Assembly: GCA_018697195.1 (NCBI GenBank)
Contig: CM031858.1
Span: 85,579,123-85,643,122 of the forward strand
Direction: 5' to 3'
Origin: Certhia americana
Taxonomy: Eukaryota; Chordata; Aves; Passeriformes; Certhiidae
Length of the DNA stretch: 64,000 bases
This document shows, one piece after another, positions 12,180 to 25,260 of this stretch (within the stretch, counting starts at the first letter, position 1; each line of letters opens with the position of its first letter). The notes under the pieces were generated by a model. The model saw only the letters and a program-made list of their open reading frames with translations. It made no database searches and was not told where the DNA came from. The translations under genes and the position numbers were made by a program.

Positions 12180-15100
12180 TTATGTCAACATCAAGATGTA
12201 CAATAAATCTAGAAAATTAAGTTTGGCAAGGAAAACTGCCGACACTGCACCATATGTGCATGTATTTTTATATTTACAAAAATGCAGTTTCTTTTTTCAA
12301 AGTCAGTATGGCTTTACAATACCAGCTAACGTAAATTCTACCCCATAAAATAAATATATGAACAATTATATGAACAAACACAATATTTTCCCTGTTGATT
12401 CTGGGAATGTCTTAAGCACGAGTCCTACAAAACATAACACAGGTGTTCTACAGGACACTTCAAACTGATCCTCATCCACTTAAAATCTAAATTTATCTGT
12501 GCAAAGGTGTGATCTGACTTTCACTATGTCCCTGCAATGTGTCTATATTGTATTTGTGCTTTGCACTTCCCCTCTCAGCTTATGAACAGGTGCATTAAAG
12601 ATATGAAAATATGGTGTGAAGAAAACTCATGACATATTTTTTGGTTAGAGAGAAAACCAGATTCCTATCCAATCTTTACATTGCACATCAGAAAAACCAC
12701 TGGGGCCAACAGGACATATTGTAAAGAAATCCACTGCTAATCACTCAATCTGTATGCTTGCTGAGATTCTCCAGATCTTACCATATTTTTTATGAACAAA
12801 ACTGGATGTTGCAACTTGAGTTTACATTGAGCTCAGCAGAGTCCCTCCTGACCTAGAACAAAGATTTTCAGTTGACAGTTCACTTACCACAGACTATGGC
12901 AAATCATTCACCACAGAGTATTCACATTACAGCCTTTTTCCCCAAGCCAGTCTGCAGGTAACAATGGCCACAAACAGCACATTGGCACTTTAAGGTAGAA
13001 CACAGGTAAAAGTTTTCTTATTAGCAGCATAATATAGCATTGAGCCAGTTTCAGAGATGAAGAATGCTCATCTTGCAGATTTCCAAGACTAGGAGGGACA
13101 TAGCCACAGCTGAACTAATCACATTAGAAGGCTGGAAAGGAGTTTGGACTAGGTGGTTTCCAGAGGATCCTTTTATGGTTGTCTGAAAACTGTGCAATGA
13201 CCATATTCTTGATCTATTTAGACAGACTGAAAACACAGGAATATGTTTGGCAGGTTGTGCATCTCTTGTAGTAGATTTAATTCTTCTGCTGATTGAAAGG
13301 GACATTGCAAATCAATTTATAACTCCTGCCATGTTGACATTAGCAATGAATCAACAGTACAGTAAGAACAATAACATGACTGCCGTTCTGCTCTCCTAAG
13401 AGGAGATCAGACTTGAGTTGGGGGAAATAAGGGATTAAGGCCCATATCCATTACAGTCTTTCTACCTAATTTGTACATACCATAGGCCATGCCTCCAGGC
13501 ATTCCACCTGAAGATCTCTTGTGATTGGCTTCCTCCATTGTCCTTCTCTGTGGTTTAGACAGAGAACTGTTCAGACAACAGAACTGATTTCATGTGGATG
13601 GTGCACTTTCAGACATGCTGAGTAGATCCACTTATCTCTACATCCTATGGTCCATTTAAATTTGGCCAACTTGTATAGCAATCAAAACAGCAACTGGTTG
13701 CCCAACCCTGTTGTACCAGCATTAAATTGGCACAGGAAGGGCTGATCTCACAACAATCACTATATATGCAGCAAATGTATGAAATATAATCACCAGCTGG
13801 AGATGGAAGAGGCAAAAACCTATTGGCTTAGCCAAAATCCTGAAATTTTTTATACCTCATACCTTCTGTAATCTGTTAGACAAGTTGAAGAGGACAAAAT
13901 ATTTTTTAAAACCGTTATAAATGTCAGACTGTGAACAGCTGGACATTTAGGCTAGTTCTGGTATTAGTGTTTACTCTCATGAAAGTATAGTTACCTTCCC
14001 AGAGGAAGTCTATCAAGATTTTAATCATAAGTAAATCGATTTTGTTTGTGCTAGATATTGCAACAATGTAAAATAGAAACTATGTATAGCATATCTTTTC
14101 AATTGCTCCTGTATTTTACAGTTCAATATCTTAAAATACGTGTGTTTTGATACCTTCAGCATGCATAAACATAGATTTACTTCTCTTTTCTGTCATAAGA
14201 ATATGTAGAAAAACTAGATTTCTCCATTTTTGTCATTGCTTACTGGCACGTCATTAAGTTTGTTATCTTAAGATGCAAAAAGACAGCTAAAGAATTCATT
14301 AGATCTCATCAGACCATTAGAAGAGGGTGACATTTTCCTCCAAGAACTTTTTAAAAATTATTTGTGACTTGCAATATCTTCTCATAGTGTGCAAAATTGT
14401 TCAACTTCCTTTTCAAAATGCACGCTTCTCTGTTTTATCAGCATTCATGCATTTTCTTCTGATGCTGCATTATCTGTCAAAGGGGTAACATTAAAATGTT
14501 ACCTCTTAAGATGGCATTACAAGTCAGGTGAAGATTAAAGAGCTTGACTTTTGAAATATTCAATTACTTTTCAATGTTTGTGAGTCAGTAATTTGCCCCA
14601 GTGTCATCAGAAATCACACCTGTTACCTAACTATTTTATTTTCCAGCTGACAAATTATCCAGTGTTTGCACTGGATGAAGTAATGCTGCAGAAACTACAT
14701 TGATTTTCATTCCACAACATTTTGACTAGAAATAAGGACATATATTGCATTTTTCTTTCTTTGCTGTCCCATCTAGCCCCTTGAGGTTTCTTAGATAAAG
14801 GGGATTTTGAAAGAGAACATTTGTCCTAACCAGCTGGAGCCAAGAAAGTGTCGTAAAGTATGCACATTAAATGACATAATGCTCCATTCTATGTGATCTC
14901 TCCAGCGCATAATACAGACAGCACTTGTTTTCCACTGTGCCACAGTATGCACATTTTTCTATGCACACAGTCCTCCTTCTACTTCAAACAGTGCCAGGAG
15001 ACAGGTAAAACAGATTGCAAGAGACATCTGATGCAAAACTCAATGCAGCTCAGCAAACCTCCAGTACTACTCTAGGTTTTCTGCAAAGTGTAAGAGCAAG

Positions 15101-15440
15101 GACTTAAATCTTCAGCAGATAAATCTTTAACATGTTAAATTCTCAAGAGTTTAACTTAAACTATTTTTAAAATCTCAAAGGTGAAAAAATAAGATTTTTC
15201 CTTAATGAGATACTTCTCTCATGCAGCAGGGAAGGGTATATTGTGCAACACATAGATCAGATCACTCATCACAAGTAAACCAAGATCCACAGAGCTAAAA
15301 GGACCGGCACTGGAATGCTGTCTTTATAAAGAAAAAATATTTGATAGAGCATAACTATAAGTACATATCTCTGTGAACTGAAATCTTAATGAAATACGTT
15401 ATTTGGTTAAAAAAAACATTAAGAACAGTTGTTTTTTAAA
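12180..15440. other. Mostly unassigned AT-rich DNA
   Basis: No gene. A possible CR1 3'-end relic at 13115-13200 is listed separately. Confidence 0.5.
13115..13200 (+). mobile_element. Possible CR1 3'-end relic
   Basis: The words TTTGGACTAGGTGGTTTCC and AGAGGATCCTTTTATGG resemble the CR1 3' UTR pattern of 'ggttggactaggtgatctccagaggtcccttcca'. It is short and diverged, so this is tentative. Confidence 0.35.
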
Positions 15441-15499
15441 ACCACCTAGAAATCAAGCTCCAAGTGGCTGCTTGCCTCCTCCTGTTCCTCCAATGAGAA

Positions 15500-16110
15500 A
15501 GGGGAAAAAAAGGCAGAGATTATGGGTTGAGATAATGATTTATTAGAAAAACAGTAGTGATATAAGGAAGCAAACACTAACAGCAATAATATTAATAACA
15601 ACAATGAATAAAAGAGGGTGATTTCATGGAAAAAATGCTCAGGCAATTCTGACTGACCCACTGCGACCGCAGCCAGCAGTGCGTGGGTTCCCTAGACAAA
15701 GGAGAAAATGGTGGATGTTATCACAGCCAGTGTTTTATTCCCTCAACACAATGAAGAACAATGTCAGAAAAATTGTCCGTATGCATACTTCTCCCCCAAG
15801 CCTGAAACAAGGAAAAACTGTGATGGACAAACCCTCCAAGTTGGACCATCTTCAGCATGTCACCCCACCCCCTTCCCCTACTCTGTGCTCCACTTTCCTC
15901 CCAGATGAAAAAGGAATAAAAATGGTGGTGGCTCCACATCATGTTCCCTTTTTCTTCCACCAGAAGCCATGTCCCCCAGCAATGATGTACATTATATAGA
16001 ATAAATAACCTAGACATGCCTACATGGATCCAGGCTCCACATGCTCCTCATAGAAACTGTGACAAAATTAACTCTGTCCTAGCCAAAATTAGGACAAGAA
16101 CACAGCATGG
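15500..16110. mobile_element. Probable ERV-derived fragment
   Basis: The right end (about 16065-16100: AAATTAACTCTGTCCTAG, then CCAAAATTAGGACA) is similar to 39295-39335 in this window (AAATTAATGCTGTCCTGG, then CCAGAACCAGGGC). I recall that ending from the 3' parts of songbird endogenous retroviruses. The part at 15680-15960 also looks like a recurrent songbird repeat. I see no LTR pair, and the extent and orientation are uncertain. Three overlapping short open frames here do not look like retroviral proteins. Confidence 0.45.
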
Positions 16111-16114
16111 TTGC

Positions 16115-18100
16115 ACTTGGCTAATATAGTATTTCATCTGAGTTACATTTTTAATAATAGAACTAATGACAATAATTGTTCTTTTTAAATTAATTACTTC
16201 ACACAAAAATCCACCATAGATACTGCAAAAACTGAAGCAAATATAACAGATAGCCAATTAATTTCATTTTCTCTACAATGCAATTAACTATGTCTGAAAA
16301 AGCACTAATATACATGCTGCTGTTATTTCTTGAAATCTGGATCTCTGTCTGCAGTTGTCAACAATGCTATTGCAAGCTAAAAGGGTAAACTTTGGAGTGC
16401 TACTGAGAGAAACTTACCTAGGTATGGCATTAAAACTTGCTGATTTCCTAGACATCTCCTGACATATTGAAATATTCTGACAGATCAATTATTATGATTA
16501 AAATTTTGACCTGGCATAGCACTTCTGTACTCTAAACTCCATTTTGCTAGAAGTGTCAGGAGGCCACAGAGGCCTGCCCCTATTTGCTTACAATCTAAAT
16601 ATAAAATAACACTGATTCAGATAGCTGAGGATCTGTCATATCACTAAGACAATATTAGCCAGCATAACAACAAACAGAAAAACATTTATAGAATAATTAT
16701 TGTTTAGTGTCAGCTTAGCATTTTGAACAGGTACTAATGGTTTCCTGCCATTTCTTTTCCTTCAAATGGAGCTCTTGCTATTACTGCAATTCAGCAGCAT
16801 TTATAAAGTGCATTTTGCCCTTAAACCCAAATTGAACATTAGCATTTTGCAACATTACCCTCTTATATGTTCCAGTGTGAAGTGAAGCCAAAGTAGGTTC
16901 AAGGGATCAGAGAATCCAGCTCATAAAATGTTAATTATTGCTCCTATAAAAATGTTAATTAACTCAACTCTAAAATGCCAACAGAAATATGAGCATCATC
17001 TTCATTGTGATCTTGCAAGTACTGGTGGTCTGATAGTTCCTGCAGAAGAATAGCGGCATTTACCAAACAGAAAATAGATCAGGATTATATGTTATAAAAA
17101 TGAAGAATATATTTTCTGACTTAATACCATGTATGTAAAAGAAGTAAGTGTCAGAATGCTGAGAAAGAAGGCTTCATCTCATTTTCCCTGAATAAGTTGC
17201 TGAGCAGTCAGTGTAGCAACTGCGATCACCAGAGAAATACTATTCCTACCTGAAGCTAATCATTTCAGAGCAGGTCTCTCAGCAGCCATTGAAGAACCAA
17301 CCAGGCATACAGGCTCCTGCTAGTTTCCTGTTGCTCAGTTATCCACCTTCTCCTTGACTTTCACTTTTCCTGTTGATATTTATCATGATTTAAACAGTGG
17401 CATGATCCATGGGATGCCCAGTGATTAATCAGTGAAACTCCTTTAGTCCATGAACAGTGTGAGAGTTTGCAACAGATGCACTTGACCCCTTGCTGTATTT
17501 TTGTTCAGGCTGACTAAGAAGCAACAAACCTCACACCCTGTGGTGAACCCGTGAGCTGGAAAGCTCCTGTCTCACATACAAGGAAGTCAAGGTGCCTTGG
17601 AAAAATATTTTATAACCTGCCTTTGAAGCCCCAAAAACGCAATATAACCAAAGTACAAAACTAGAGTGTAGAGCTAAAAAAAAAAAAAAAAAGATATTTA
17701 ATGTGTCTATATTACTGACTAGCAGCCAACTACTTCACTATGTAAATACTCCCATCAGGATGAGCACAGTTTTGAGCTCTCCCTGAAATGCAACATGACA
17801 ACCACTGTTCCTCGGAGTAGGGACAACTCACAAGGTTTGAGATCCCTTACCTGAAACTAAGAGTTCTTCCTTGTCCAAGATGGAAAAATAGCATTATTCA
17901 CAACAGATCTTTGGTTAATGACTGACAACACTGAATTAATACTAATGAAACATTACCAATCCATGTATCTATTCAATATTAATTACTATAAACTTTGCAC
18001 AGGTGTTTCCATAAGATATAAATTGTTGTCCAAATCTGTGACTAGTACTGCACCTTGCTGAACCTAGACTGTCTAAGGAATTGAGAAAGCAATGGGATTC
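16115..18100. other. Unassigned AT-rich DNA
   Basis: No gene. A run of 17 A lies at 17676-17692 without a recognisable retroposon body in front of it. Confidence 0.5.
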
Positions 18101-18108
18101 ATTCTGAG

Positions 18109-18383
18109 TGTCATGACTCAAAGGAATGGGGTTTTCCTTATCCTTTGCATCTCTGGTCTCAGTGTGAAACTCTATTCTAACTCAATGTGCCTTTGTATGT
18201 TTCTTCCATGCAGTAATTAATAAGGTGGACCTGCTGTGAAACTTAAATGAACCTTGGTAAAACAATAATAAACTTGTTAAATTCCATTTAATGTACTGAA
18301 CCCTGTCAGATGTATTGAACTCTGTCAAATTATTATTTTACCACAATAAAACATATTGCTGCTTCTTTCATTCATCTGCAACA
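18109..18383 (+). mobile_element. 5' LTR of ERVL-type provirus
   Basis: Paired with 25271-25494. The two copies share an identical 24-base block (18204-18227 and 25330-25353) and further matching words (TGTTAAATTCCAT, GAACTCTGTCAAA, and CAATAAAAC with the polyadenylation signal). The left edge is uncertain because the first about 60 bases differ between copies; a start nearer 18163 is possible. The right edge is taken at the CA of TCTGCAACA. The LTR is short for a retrovirus. I could not identify a primer binding site after it. Confidence 0.7.
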
Positions 18384-20120
18384 AACTGGAATTGTCTAAG
18401 TATGGTAACTAGTATCACAGATTTTTTATGGAGTCCTGAAATAAACCTGAGTTCCAGCTTCTCAGAAAAATGAACTTGTAATAACTGGCGTGATTGGGAA
18501 GCTGTGGCAGAACAACTAAAAGTGGCCAGGGGGCATAAAAAGGATGGAAAAGGGAAAGAAATCATTTGTAAAATGCTAGGTATCTGCTAAGAAGCTGCTT
18601 ACCAGTATAGGAAGAAAAATAATAAAGAAGGAGCAAGACCTAAAAAAATAAATAAACAACAAAAAGACAGCCAAGTTAATACGCTATTTAAAAACTGTAT
18701 AGCTGCTGAAAGAGTTATAGGAGGAAATGTAGAAAGAATAAAAGTTAGAAGAAAAGGTTGAGATTATGCTTATAGAGGATCCTTATCAACATGAGACTGT
18801 TCAGATTAGGAAATTAATAGTATCCCCTGAACTGTGGGATACTATTAATACTGTGGGATGGGAGAATATAGGGTGGCATCAATGACATCAACCAAGGGGA
18901 AGATCATTCATTGTTTTCCAAAGCCAGACCCATCATTAAAACAGAACAGTCTGACAAACCTCAGGGTGGTGCTCTCTGATACACTGTGTGAATCACTCCA
19001 GGATCTGTTACTGTTGACAAATTTCCAAGAAAATATATGGTGGAAAGGTGAAATTGAAACATAGTATTTGTGCCAAGGTGCTAAATATCACCTACTGAAT
19101 AATGCTTAATAGACATGAAGCAAACAAGATTTGGGAGGCAGGACCTCTCTTAAATATGGGATCCAAACCTGCATATGGAGTGTCATTCTATCACCAGCAG
19201 GGTAGCTTACTGAGCTGGGAAAATAAGTGCTATGGTGCAAGGTGTACCCATGAGATGTCACCACAAAATTTGCCTGTATACAAGGCATACATAAACAAGA
19301 ATCCAATGATATTCTGTTATCTGCTGCAACTGATTATGTGATGGTAAAACTGCTACTTAGAGGAGTCCCAGCTGATCTTAAACCTACTTATTTGCAAAAT
19401 GGCATGAAATTAATAGAGAATCAGAACACAATGTGGGATTAGGTGATAATGATCCCCACAAACAATTCCCTGTCTGGGCAGAATTAATGCATGGCATTGC
19501 AAACCACGTTTATGGAATAGGGTGGGACAATCCATCAGGTGAAAAACAGACCCAAGACCCTGAGCAGGTGGTCAATGAATCGGTGGTAGTGACCTCCCAC
19601 TGCAGGAATTACCTTTGCCTAAGTTACTGCTCAGTTCTGTTGACTCCTGGTGGCTATCACCCACACAGCCCATTCATCTCAGTATTTTCTTCCCTTTTCC
19701 TTAAAACAAAAGATTAACTAAGCATACAATGTTCACAGTGCAATTGCTTAATTATAACTGACCAGCCACAACTAGTGATTAACAACTAAGACAAAATTGT
19801 AAAGTTTGTCTCAAATCTTGAGGGGCTAAGATCTTGAGGGGCTAGATGTGACATCCATCCCTGAATTACTTGATTCACATATTACTAATGTATTAATATA
19901 ACTGATTTTTGCTGCAACACAAATAAGGATTTCTGAGGTAATAGTGGTCTTGGAAAAACTGCACATTTCCACCTTGTACAATTCACTGGTTTGGCCAGTC
20001 TAAAAAACAGATTAGAGGTAGAACTTAACAATTGACTATCAGTGATTAAATGCCAACAGAGTCCTGCTAATGACTTCAGTACCCAGTACTGGAATTTCAG
20101 CAGCCACGCTACAAACAGCT
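18384..20120 (+). pseudogene. Decayed gag/protease-position region of the provirus
   Basis: This lies between the 5' LTR and the reverse transcriptase remnant, where gag and protease are expected. Only scattered open blocks remain, for example 19102-19341 (79 codons) and 19433-19717 (94 codons), separated by stops and frame changes. I see no zinc knuckle and no clear protease DTG/DSG motif, so the label comes from position more than sequence. Confidence 0.4.
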
Positions 20121-20129
20121 CCACACCCA

Positions 20130-20700
20130 TGGATGACAGTGCTAGATGTGAAAAATATGTTCTTTACAGTCTCCTTACAAGAAGATGAAGAATTTTCTTT
20201 TACTTTGGAGGAAATACACCTTTAACAGACTCCAAGGATATGAATGTTCACCTATTGCCCATGCTGAATTTGCTCAACTTTTACAGTCTCACTCCTTCAA
20301 GATGTGAAACTAAATGATATTCTAGATGATATTCTAGTAAGAGGATCTTTCTCTGGAAATGTGAGTGAAGCAGCAGCAGCAGCAGTGCAGCAAGAATTGC
20401 ACAAAAGAGAAGTTGTGATCCCATCTGATAAATATCAAGAACCAAGTAGAAAATAAAGTATTTAAGTACTTGGGCAATAGTGGGCACTGCAGTGTTTCAT
20501 CCAGATACCTGAAGAAAAATGGAACAGCTGCAACTACTCCAGTGTAAGAAAGACTTACAAAAGTTGATGGGAATTTTAGAATATTTGAGGAGGCATGTAC
20601 CCAGATCTGTTATCATTGTTCATCCATTACATTAAGTTTTAAATAAGGGAAAACCCTAGAAGTGGAAATAGTATAAAGAGGCGATAAAAACTCTGACTGA
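20130..20700 (+). pseudogene. Broken reverse transcriptase remnant, ERVL type
   Basis: The translation shows a motif-A-like block VLDVKNMFFTVSLQ (from 20137), then in another frame LDDIL (about 20322-20336) at the position of the catalytic YxDD, so the first residue of that motif is altered. A following EAAAAAVQQ block (the CAG run at 20369-20386) and the later LMGILEYLRRHVPRS block agree with the ERVL group of class III retroviruses. Motif A and the DD motif are out of frame with each other and stop codons occur between, so no active enzyme can be made. Confidence 0.7.
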
Positions 20701-21260
20701 AGAATTAAGAACATGTTAGTTATTTGGTTCAGTACTCCCTCATAACCTTATAAGAACTGAATAGGGTTTTACTGAATATGGTACTTACTTATTTCAAATT
20801 GGTCCTGACAGACCAAAGAGACCTTTATTCTTCAACTTGACTGTGTTTAAATAGATGGGTTTGGATACTCTGAATATGAAAAGAGGCTTTTGTCTTTAGT
20901 CAAACTAGTGAGACAAGTTGAGAAAATACACCAAAGATAGCCTGTACAAAGCAGGGGACAATTTAACTTGCTAGAAGTAGTCCTAGAGGGGACTGCTCAT
21001 TCAGAGGGAGTTTCACCAAAACACACAGGCAGAAAATAGTTGGCTTATTTGACAGGAATTGGAGAGGAATTAAAGTAATCAAGGGACATACTAACGTTTC
21101 CAAACTAAAGACACTTTTAAATGCAGATCATTAGCATTATACAAGCTTTGAAATCTCACCAATTTCCAATTCAGTAAGGGAAACCTCACCTTACCAATTT
21201 CAATGAGGGAACAGAAACAGGAGACATTTGATTCACTGGGACCACTGCAAAAAGGTTGAA
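20700..21260 (+). pseudogene. Broken connection/RNase H region
   Basis: Directly follows the reverse transcriptase remnant. Readable blocks such as FQIGPDRPKRPLFFNLTVF (about 20790-20850) and RGQFNLLEVVLEGT (about 20950-20995) fit the pol segment between reverse transcriptase and integrase in ERVL elements. Several stops and frameshifts interrupt it. Catalytic RNase H residues cannot be assigned with confidence. Confidence 0.55.
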
Positions 21261-21639
21261 CAAGGCTGCTGCATTGAACATTACTGCTAAACTAATAAAA
21301 AAAGAAGACAAAGGCAGCATACAAGTAGGAGAAGAAAGAGAAGTTATTTTATCAACACAGAAAGGAGCAAAAGTCCTGTATGTACTTTCCTGTACTGTGT
21401 GGGCTGTTTACAGAGTGATTCTGTCAGTGCAAATCTCTGAACTGGGAAGTAAGCAGATCTCCAGTTTAGAGAACTCAAGATTGACAACCATTACTAAATA
21501 CAGCCAGATAAACAGCATTCAAGATAAGAGAGATGAAAGTTCATGCCGAAAGCAACAAACCAGCTGTGCAGTGAAACCAAAAAGCAAATGGATTGACTAA
21601 AATTAGGAAAATAGAAAGAGTGAACTCCTTAAATCCCAA

Positions 21640-22400
21640 GTGGCACCTCTCTGGAGCATGACTACATAAAAAATTAGGTCACACAGGTAAAGAAACACTT
21701 TATTTTCATTGCTTAGGGCAAGGGTTGACACCTAAATAGAAAAACTAGTGAAGTAATGTCCTCAAGGTAGAATAAAATTCCAAAAGAGATCATCCTGATA
21801 AAGGATCACTCCTAACATATCAATCAACAAAAAAACTTTGTAGTCACCATGGGAAATTGGTTACATCATGCCAGTGTTATTCTTTTGCTCTGCATAATAC
21901 CAATATATCCTTACAGGAGCTGAAGTAGTCTCTGGCTTGTTTATGGTGACTAAGTGCCAAAAGACCAAAGGACAAAATTCAGAATGAAGACTATAATTTT
22001 GGTGCAAGAAGAAATTCAATGGGTATTCCATACCTCATATTATCCTCAATCAAATGGAATGGCAAAAAATGCTAATGGCTTATTGAACAAGAGTTTTAAG
22101 CCACCAAGACCCAGTGGGATAGTACAATTTTCCAAAGTACTACATCAACTGAGTAATTGGTACGAGCCCACCAGAAGCCCTGTAAGCTGAACATACTTTG
22201 CAAAAGATGGATCTTGGTGCTCCACCTTCTGATCAAAATATCTGATAGCATTACAGTCAGGAAAACCTGTGATTGTAAATTTACCCCAAATCAGTATGGT
22301 AGCTATTAATGATAACTAAACCTTTTGGTGTCCTTGCCAAGAAAGCTACTGACAGTAGAGGTGCAAAACATAGAATCAATGCATAGCAGATTTTTCTTTC
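21640..22400 (+). pseudogene. Broken integrase remnant
   Basis: An HKKLGHTGKETLYFHC-like block (about 21663-21715) matches the start of an integrase zinc-binding HHCC domain. ILTGAEVVSGLF (about 21909-21945) and FHTSYYPQSNGM (about 22027-22062) match the catalytic-core blocks, the second being the strongest single match in the provirus. Stops and frame changes separate them. Confidence 0.65.
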
Positions 22401-22504
22401 CATCTAACCTGTCCAGAAAATACAGTCTATTTTAACCAGTTACTTCCCCATTAATGCCTACCTATCTCAATCATCAATCAAGAGATCAGCCACTTTTGTG
22501 GCAG

Positions 22505-22575
22505 TACAGCTCACAGAATCACAGAACATTCTGAGGGACCCATAATGATCTTCAAGTTCAGCTCTGAAGTGTCAG
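22505..22575 (-). mobile_element. Possible CR1 3'-end scrap inside the provirus
   Basis: CACAGAATCACAGAACATTC followed by a GGGACC and GATCTTCAAGTTCA pattern resembles the reverse complement of the CR1 3' terminus. If correct, a CR1 copy landed in the provirus after integration. It is short and diverged. Confidence 0.5.
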
Positions 22576-22929
22576 AAGATGCACTACAGAATGCAGTAAT
22601 CAAATAAACCCACAAGACATGGTAACTTCTGCATTAACATGTATAATGAAGCCCAAAATCAACCAGTGGACAGCAAGATTGAAGACATCAATCTGATCAC
22701 TCAAATCAACCTTACATTTTGCCTAAGTGTTTATAGTTTGCATCCAGGAATCTGGACATGGGTTGGAGACACATTTTCATTATAGATGGAGAAACTGCCC
22801 TATAATATGATTGTGACACTGGTGAAGGACCTATTAAGCTTCTTTTACACAACTGCACATAGGTAGCAACACCAAGGTAAACCCAACAAGAGATGGCAAT
22901 GTCCAAGAGGAATGGAGTAATTTGGATTA

Positions 22930-24720
22930 ATTATGGGAGTTTGTGTACCAATTTACTGTCAATATCATGATTCAGGTGCCACAGTGGACACTGGGAAATT
23001 TAACATTTCTCTTATTCCCGCAACACTACTACAACAACAGCCACACCTACTGCCTATCAATCTAGTTCCTACCATATTAATCCCAGAATCAACCAAACCA
23101 TATCCTCACATATTACTGAAATTAGACCTTATTCAATTATATACACAGATCAACAATGAATGTTGTTTAATTCATCACGCTCCCTCAAAAGAGTGAAACC
23201 ACCAACCTATTTGTACACTATTCTTAAGTGTGGGGCTGACAATTCTGTGTCTCTGAGTCTCTATTAGGATCTTTTCTTCCCAAGGGAAAGCAGCTCACTT
23301 TCCCAAGAGAAATCCTGTAAACAGACTCTCCACACAATATTCTTTCTCAAAAAAAGTGATGTTTTTCATCCCTGTTTTTCATAACAGAAAATACATTGTT
23401 TCTTTTACTTAGCCAATAGCAATATAAAAAGTAGCATTCCTATTCACCAATCTCTTTTTACTTAGTGAAGTACCTTATTAAGTATTTCATCTGTTAGTAA
23501 AAAAAACATTTTTAGCCTTCTGATAAACTGCAATTAGAGTCTGTGTGTTTCTGTTCATTAGCAACAGCGACACTTCAGTATGTCCCACACAGGATAGTTA
23601 GAGGGGTTGCATGGATCAACCCTCACCTCTCAAAAAAAATCAAGAAGATATGTAACTGATATCTAATGAGTAGGATTAGGGGTATTAAACAACATGAATG
23701 CTGAAGTTTTAGCCAGCAAATAAGCTCTGCAGCAGCTAATTTACACAAGTTAGAAAATCCATAACAATCTTTGCTATCACATTGGAAACTAACCAATGGC
23801 TCTTATCTGATGTTTTTTCCCAATGGGAAAGAAGGAAAGGGGCCACCAACTAATTGCAGATATACTACGTGCAGCCAAAGTTAATGTCTGTCTTGCTCTT
23901 TATTGTTTTCAGGCTCAGTTGTGGGTACAACCGATTGTGGCAGCAATTATGGGAAAAGGTGAAGAGGGCACCTTACCTGCTGTAAAATATAATCTGGGGT
24001 AATACAACTGAGTTTGAAAGGCAATTCAAATCCTGGTGGTGTCTAGTCAATTTTACCTATGACTCTACTGACAGTAAATCCACAACTTTTAGTATAAATA
24101 TCCAATGCTTTGGTCTATACTACATCCCTCATCATTGGGCTGAAATCAAATCATAATGGAACTGCACTCTATACAATAGAGCACAGGGTATGGGCTCAAC
24201 AAAAGGGAAACAAGTAGCAGACTGTTGATGTTGATATATGTGTTGAGTGAGAACAAGGATTTGTGAAAGCAACGCTATTAAAGCCTAAGACATTCATCTT
24301 GACATTGAACAAGTATTTGCCATTTTGAGCTATATCATGACACAAGCTCTGAAACTGTACTTGTGTATGTTGGAAATGGATGTGTTTGTTATGAGAACCC
24401 TCTGAGATTTTATGTTTCTAGGCAATATCAGTGTAGATAGAAGCAATCACTCAAATGTTTGCAGGTTTAATTTTACTGAAATTACAGGCTGTGACTTAAA
24501 CTATTCAGCACCTGCCACTTCTCATTAATTATTACAATCTAACTCTACATTATACCAAGATTTACTGCCTAACTCCGTTGGAATTAATCTTACATTGTTA
24601 AGAAAACTATTACAGCATGATGATCTGTACTCATTGCAGGAAAAAAATAGTTCAAGAAAATGGACAAAGAATATGTATTACTGCTCATTATGAAGCAAAA
24701 TAAATATGTCATGCTCTGAA
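22930..24720 (+). pseudogene. Env-like region of the provirus
   Basis: This lies between integrase and the 3' LTR, the env position. In the broken frames there are many Asn-X-Ser/Thr glycosylation sequons with Trp and Cys nearby: a block containing WGNTTEFERQF and WWCLVNFTYDST (about 23990-24075), a VYVGNGCVCYENPLRFYVS block (about 24363-24420), and a SNHSNVCRFNFTEITGCDL block (about 24442-24500). This is typical of retroviral surface glycoproteins. Many stops and frame changes mean it is not functional. I could not place a furin site, fusion peptide or membrane anchor. Most ERVL elements in mammals lack env, so an unrelated nested element or an accessory frame is the alternative. Confidence 0.45.
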
Positions 24721-24962
24721 GACTGCAAGGGATGGAAAATAAAATTGGTGGGATAACTTATTGAGATGTTCACTAACAGCAACAAGAAATTTGATTCTGA
24801 GTCTTCATCCTGTTTTGATTTTGTTAACTCTAAGATACTTTTTACTTATCAGTAAATAAGTACTGATACTTATGTCTTTCCATGCAAAGTTTTGGTACTT
24901 AAGAAAGCAAATACTCTGCATTCATCATGTGAAATCACCTAACAATGTAAAAAATGCAACAA

Positions 24963-24965
<3 letters not shown>

Positions 24966-25007
<42 letters not shown>
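24966..25007. repeat. Poly(A) run abutting assembly gap
   Basis: Forty-two consecutive A directly before the N run. It may be a real A-rich tail that stopped the assembly or a sequencing artefact. Confidence 0.9.
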
Positions 25008-25107
25008 NNNNNNNNNNNNNNNNNNNNNNNNNNNNNNNNNNNNNNNNNNNNNNNNNNNNNNNNNNNNNNNNNNNNNNNNNNNNNNNNNNNNNNNNNNNNN
25101 NNNNNNN
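25008..25107. other. Assembly gap (100 N)
   Basis: Exactly 100 N, the conventional placeholder for a gap of unknown size. The true distance between the env-like region and the 3' LTR is therefore not known. Confidence 0.99.
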
Positions 25108-25260
25108 CACAATAAAATTTATAGTAATATTTCACATTACTAGCTGTTTTTTTACCATGGATCCTCAAGTATGTAGACAGGATAAATCAAGTGTTCATAG
25201 CATAAAGACAAGAGGTGACAACATCAGGACTTTATAACATGAAGTAAGTTAACTCTAGTC

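Noticed and set aside
12121..12348. His-Thr-rich open frame
   Set aside because: A by-product of the CA microsatellite.
20369..20392. CAG/GCA trinucleotide run
   Set aside because: It has five to six units and lies in the reverse transcriptase remnant, where an Ala-rich stretch is normal for the family; not a separate microsatellite expansion.
24925..25168. Minus-strand frames with X and poly-Phe
   Set aside because: They cross the N gap and the A run; not real coding sequence.
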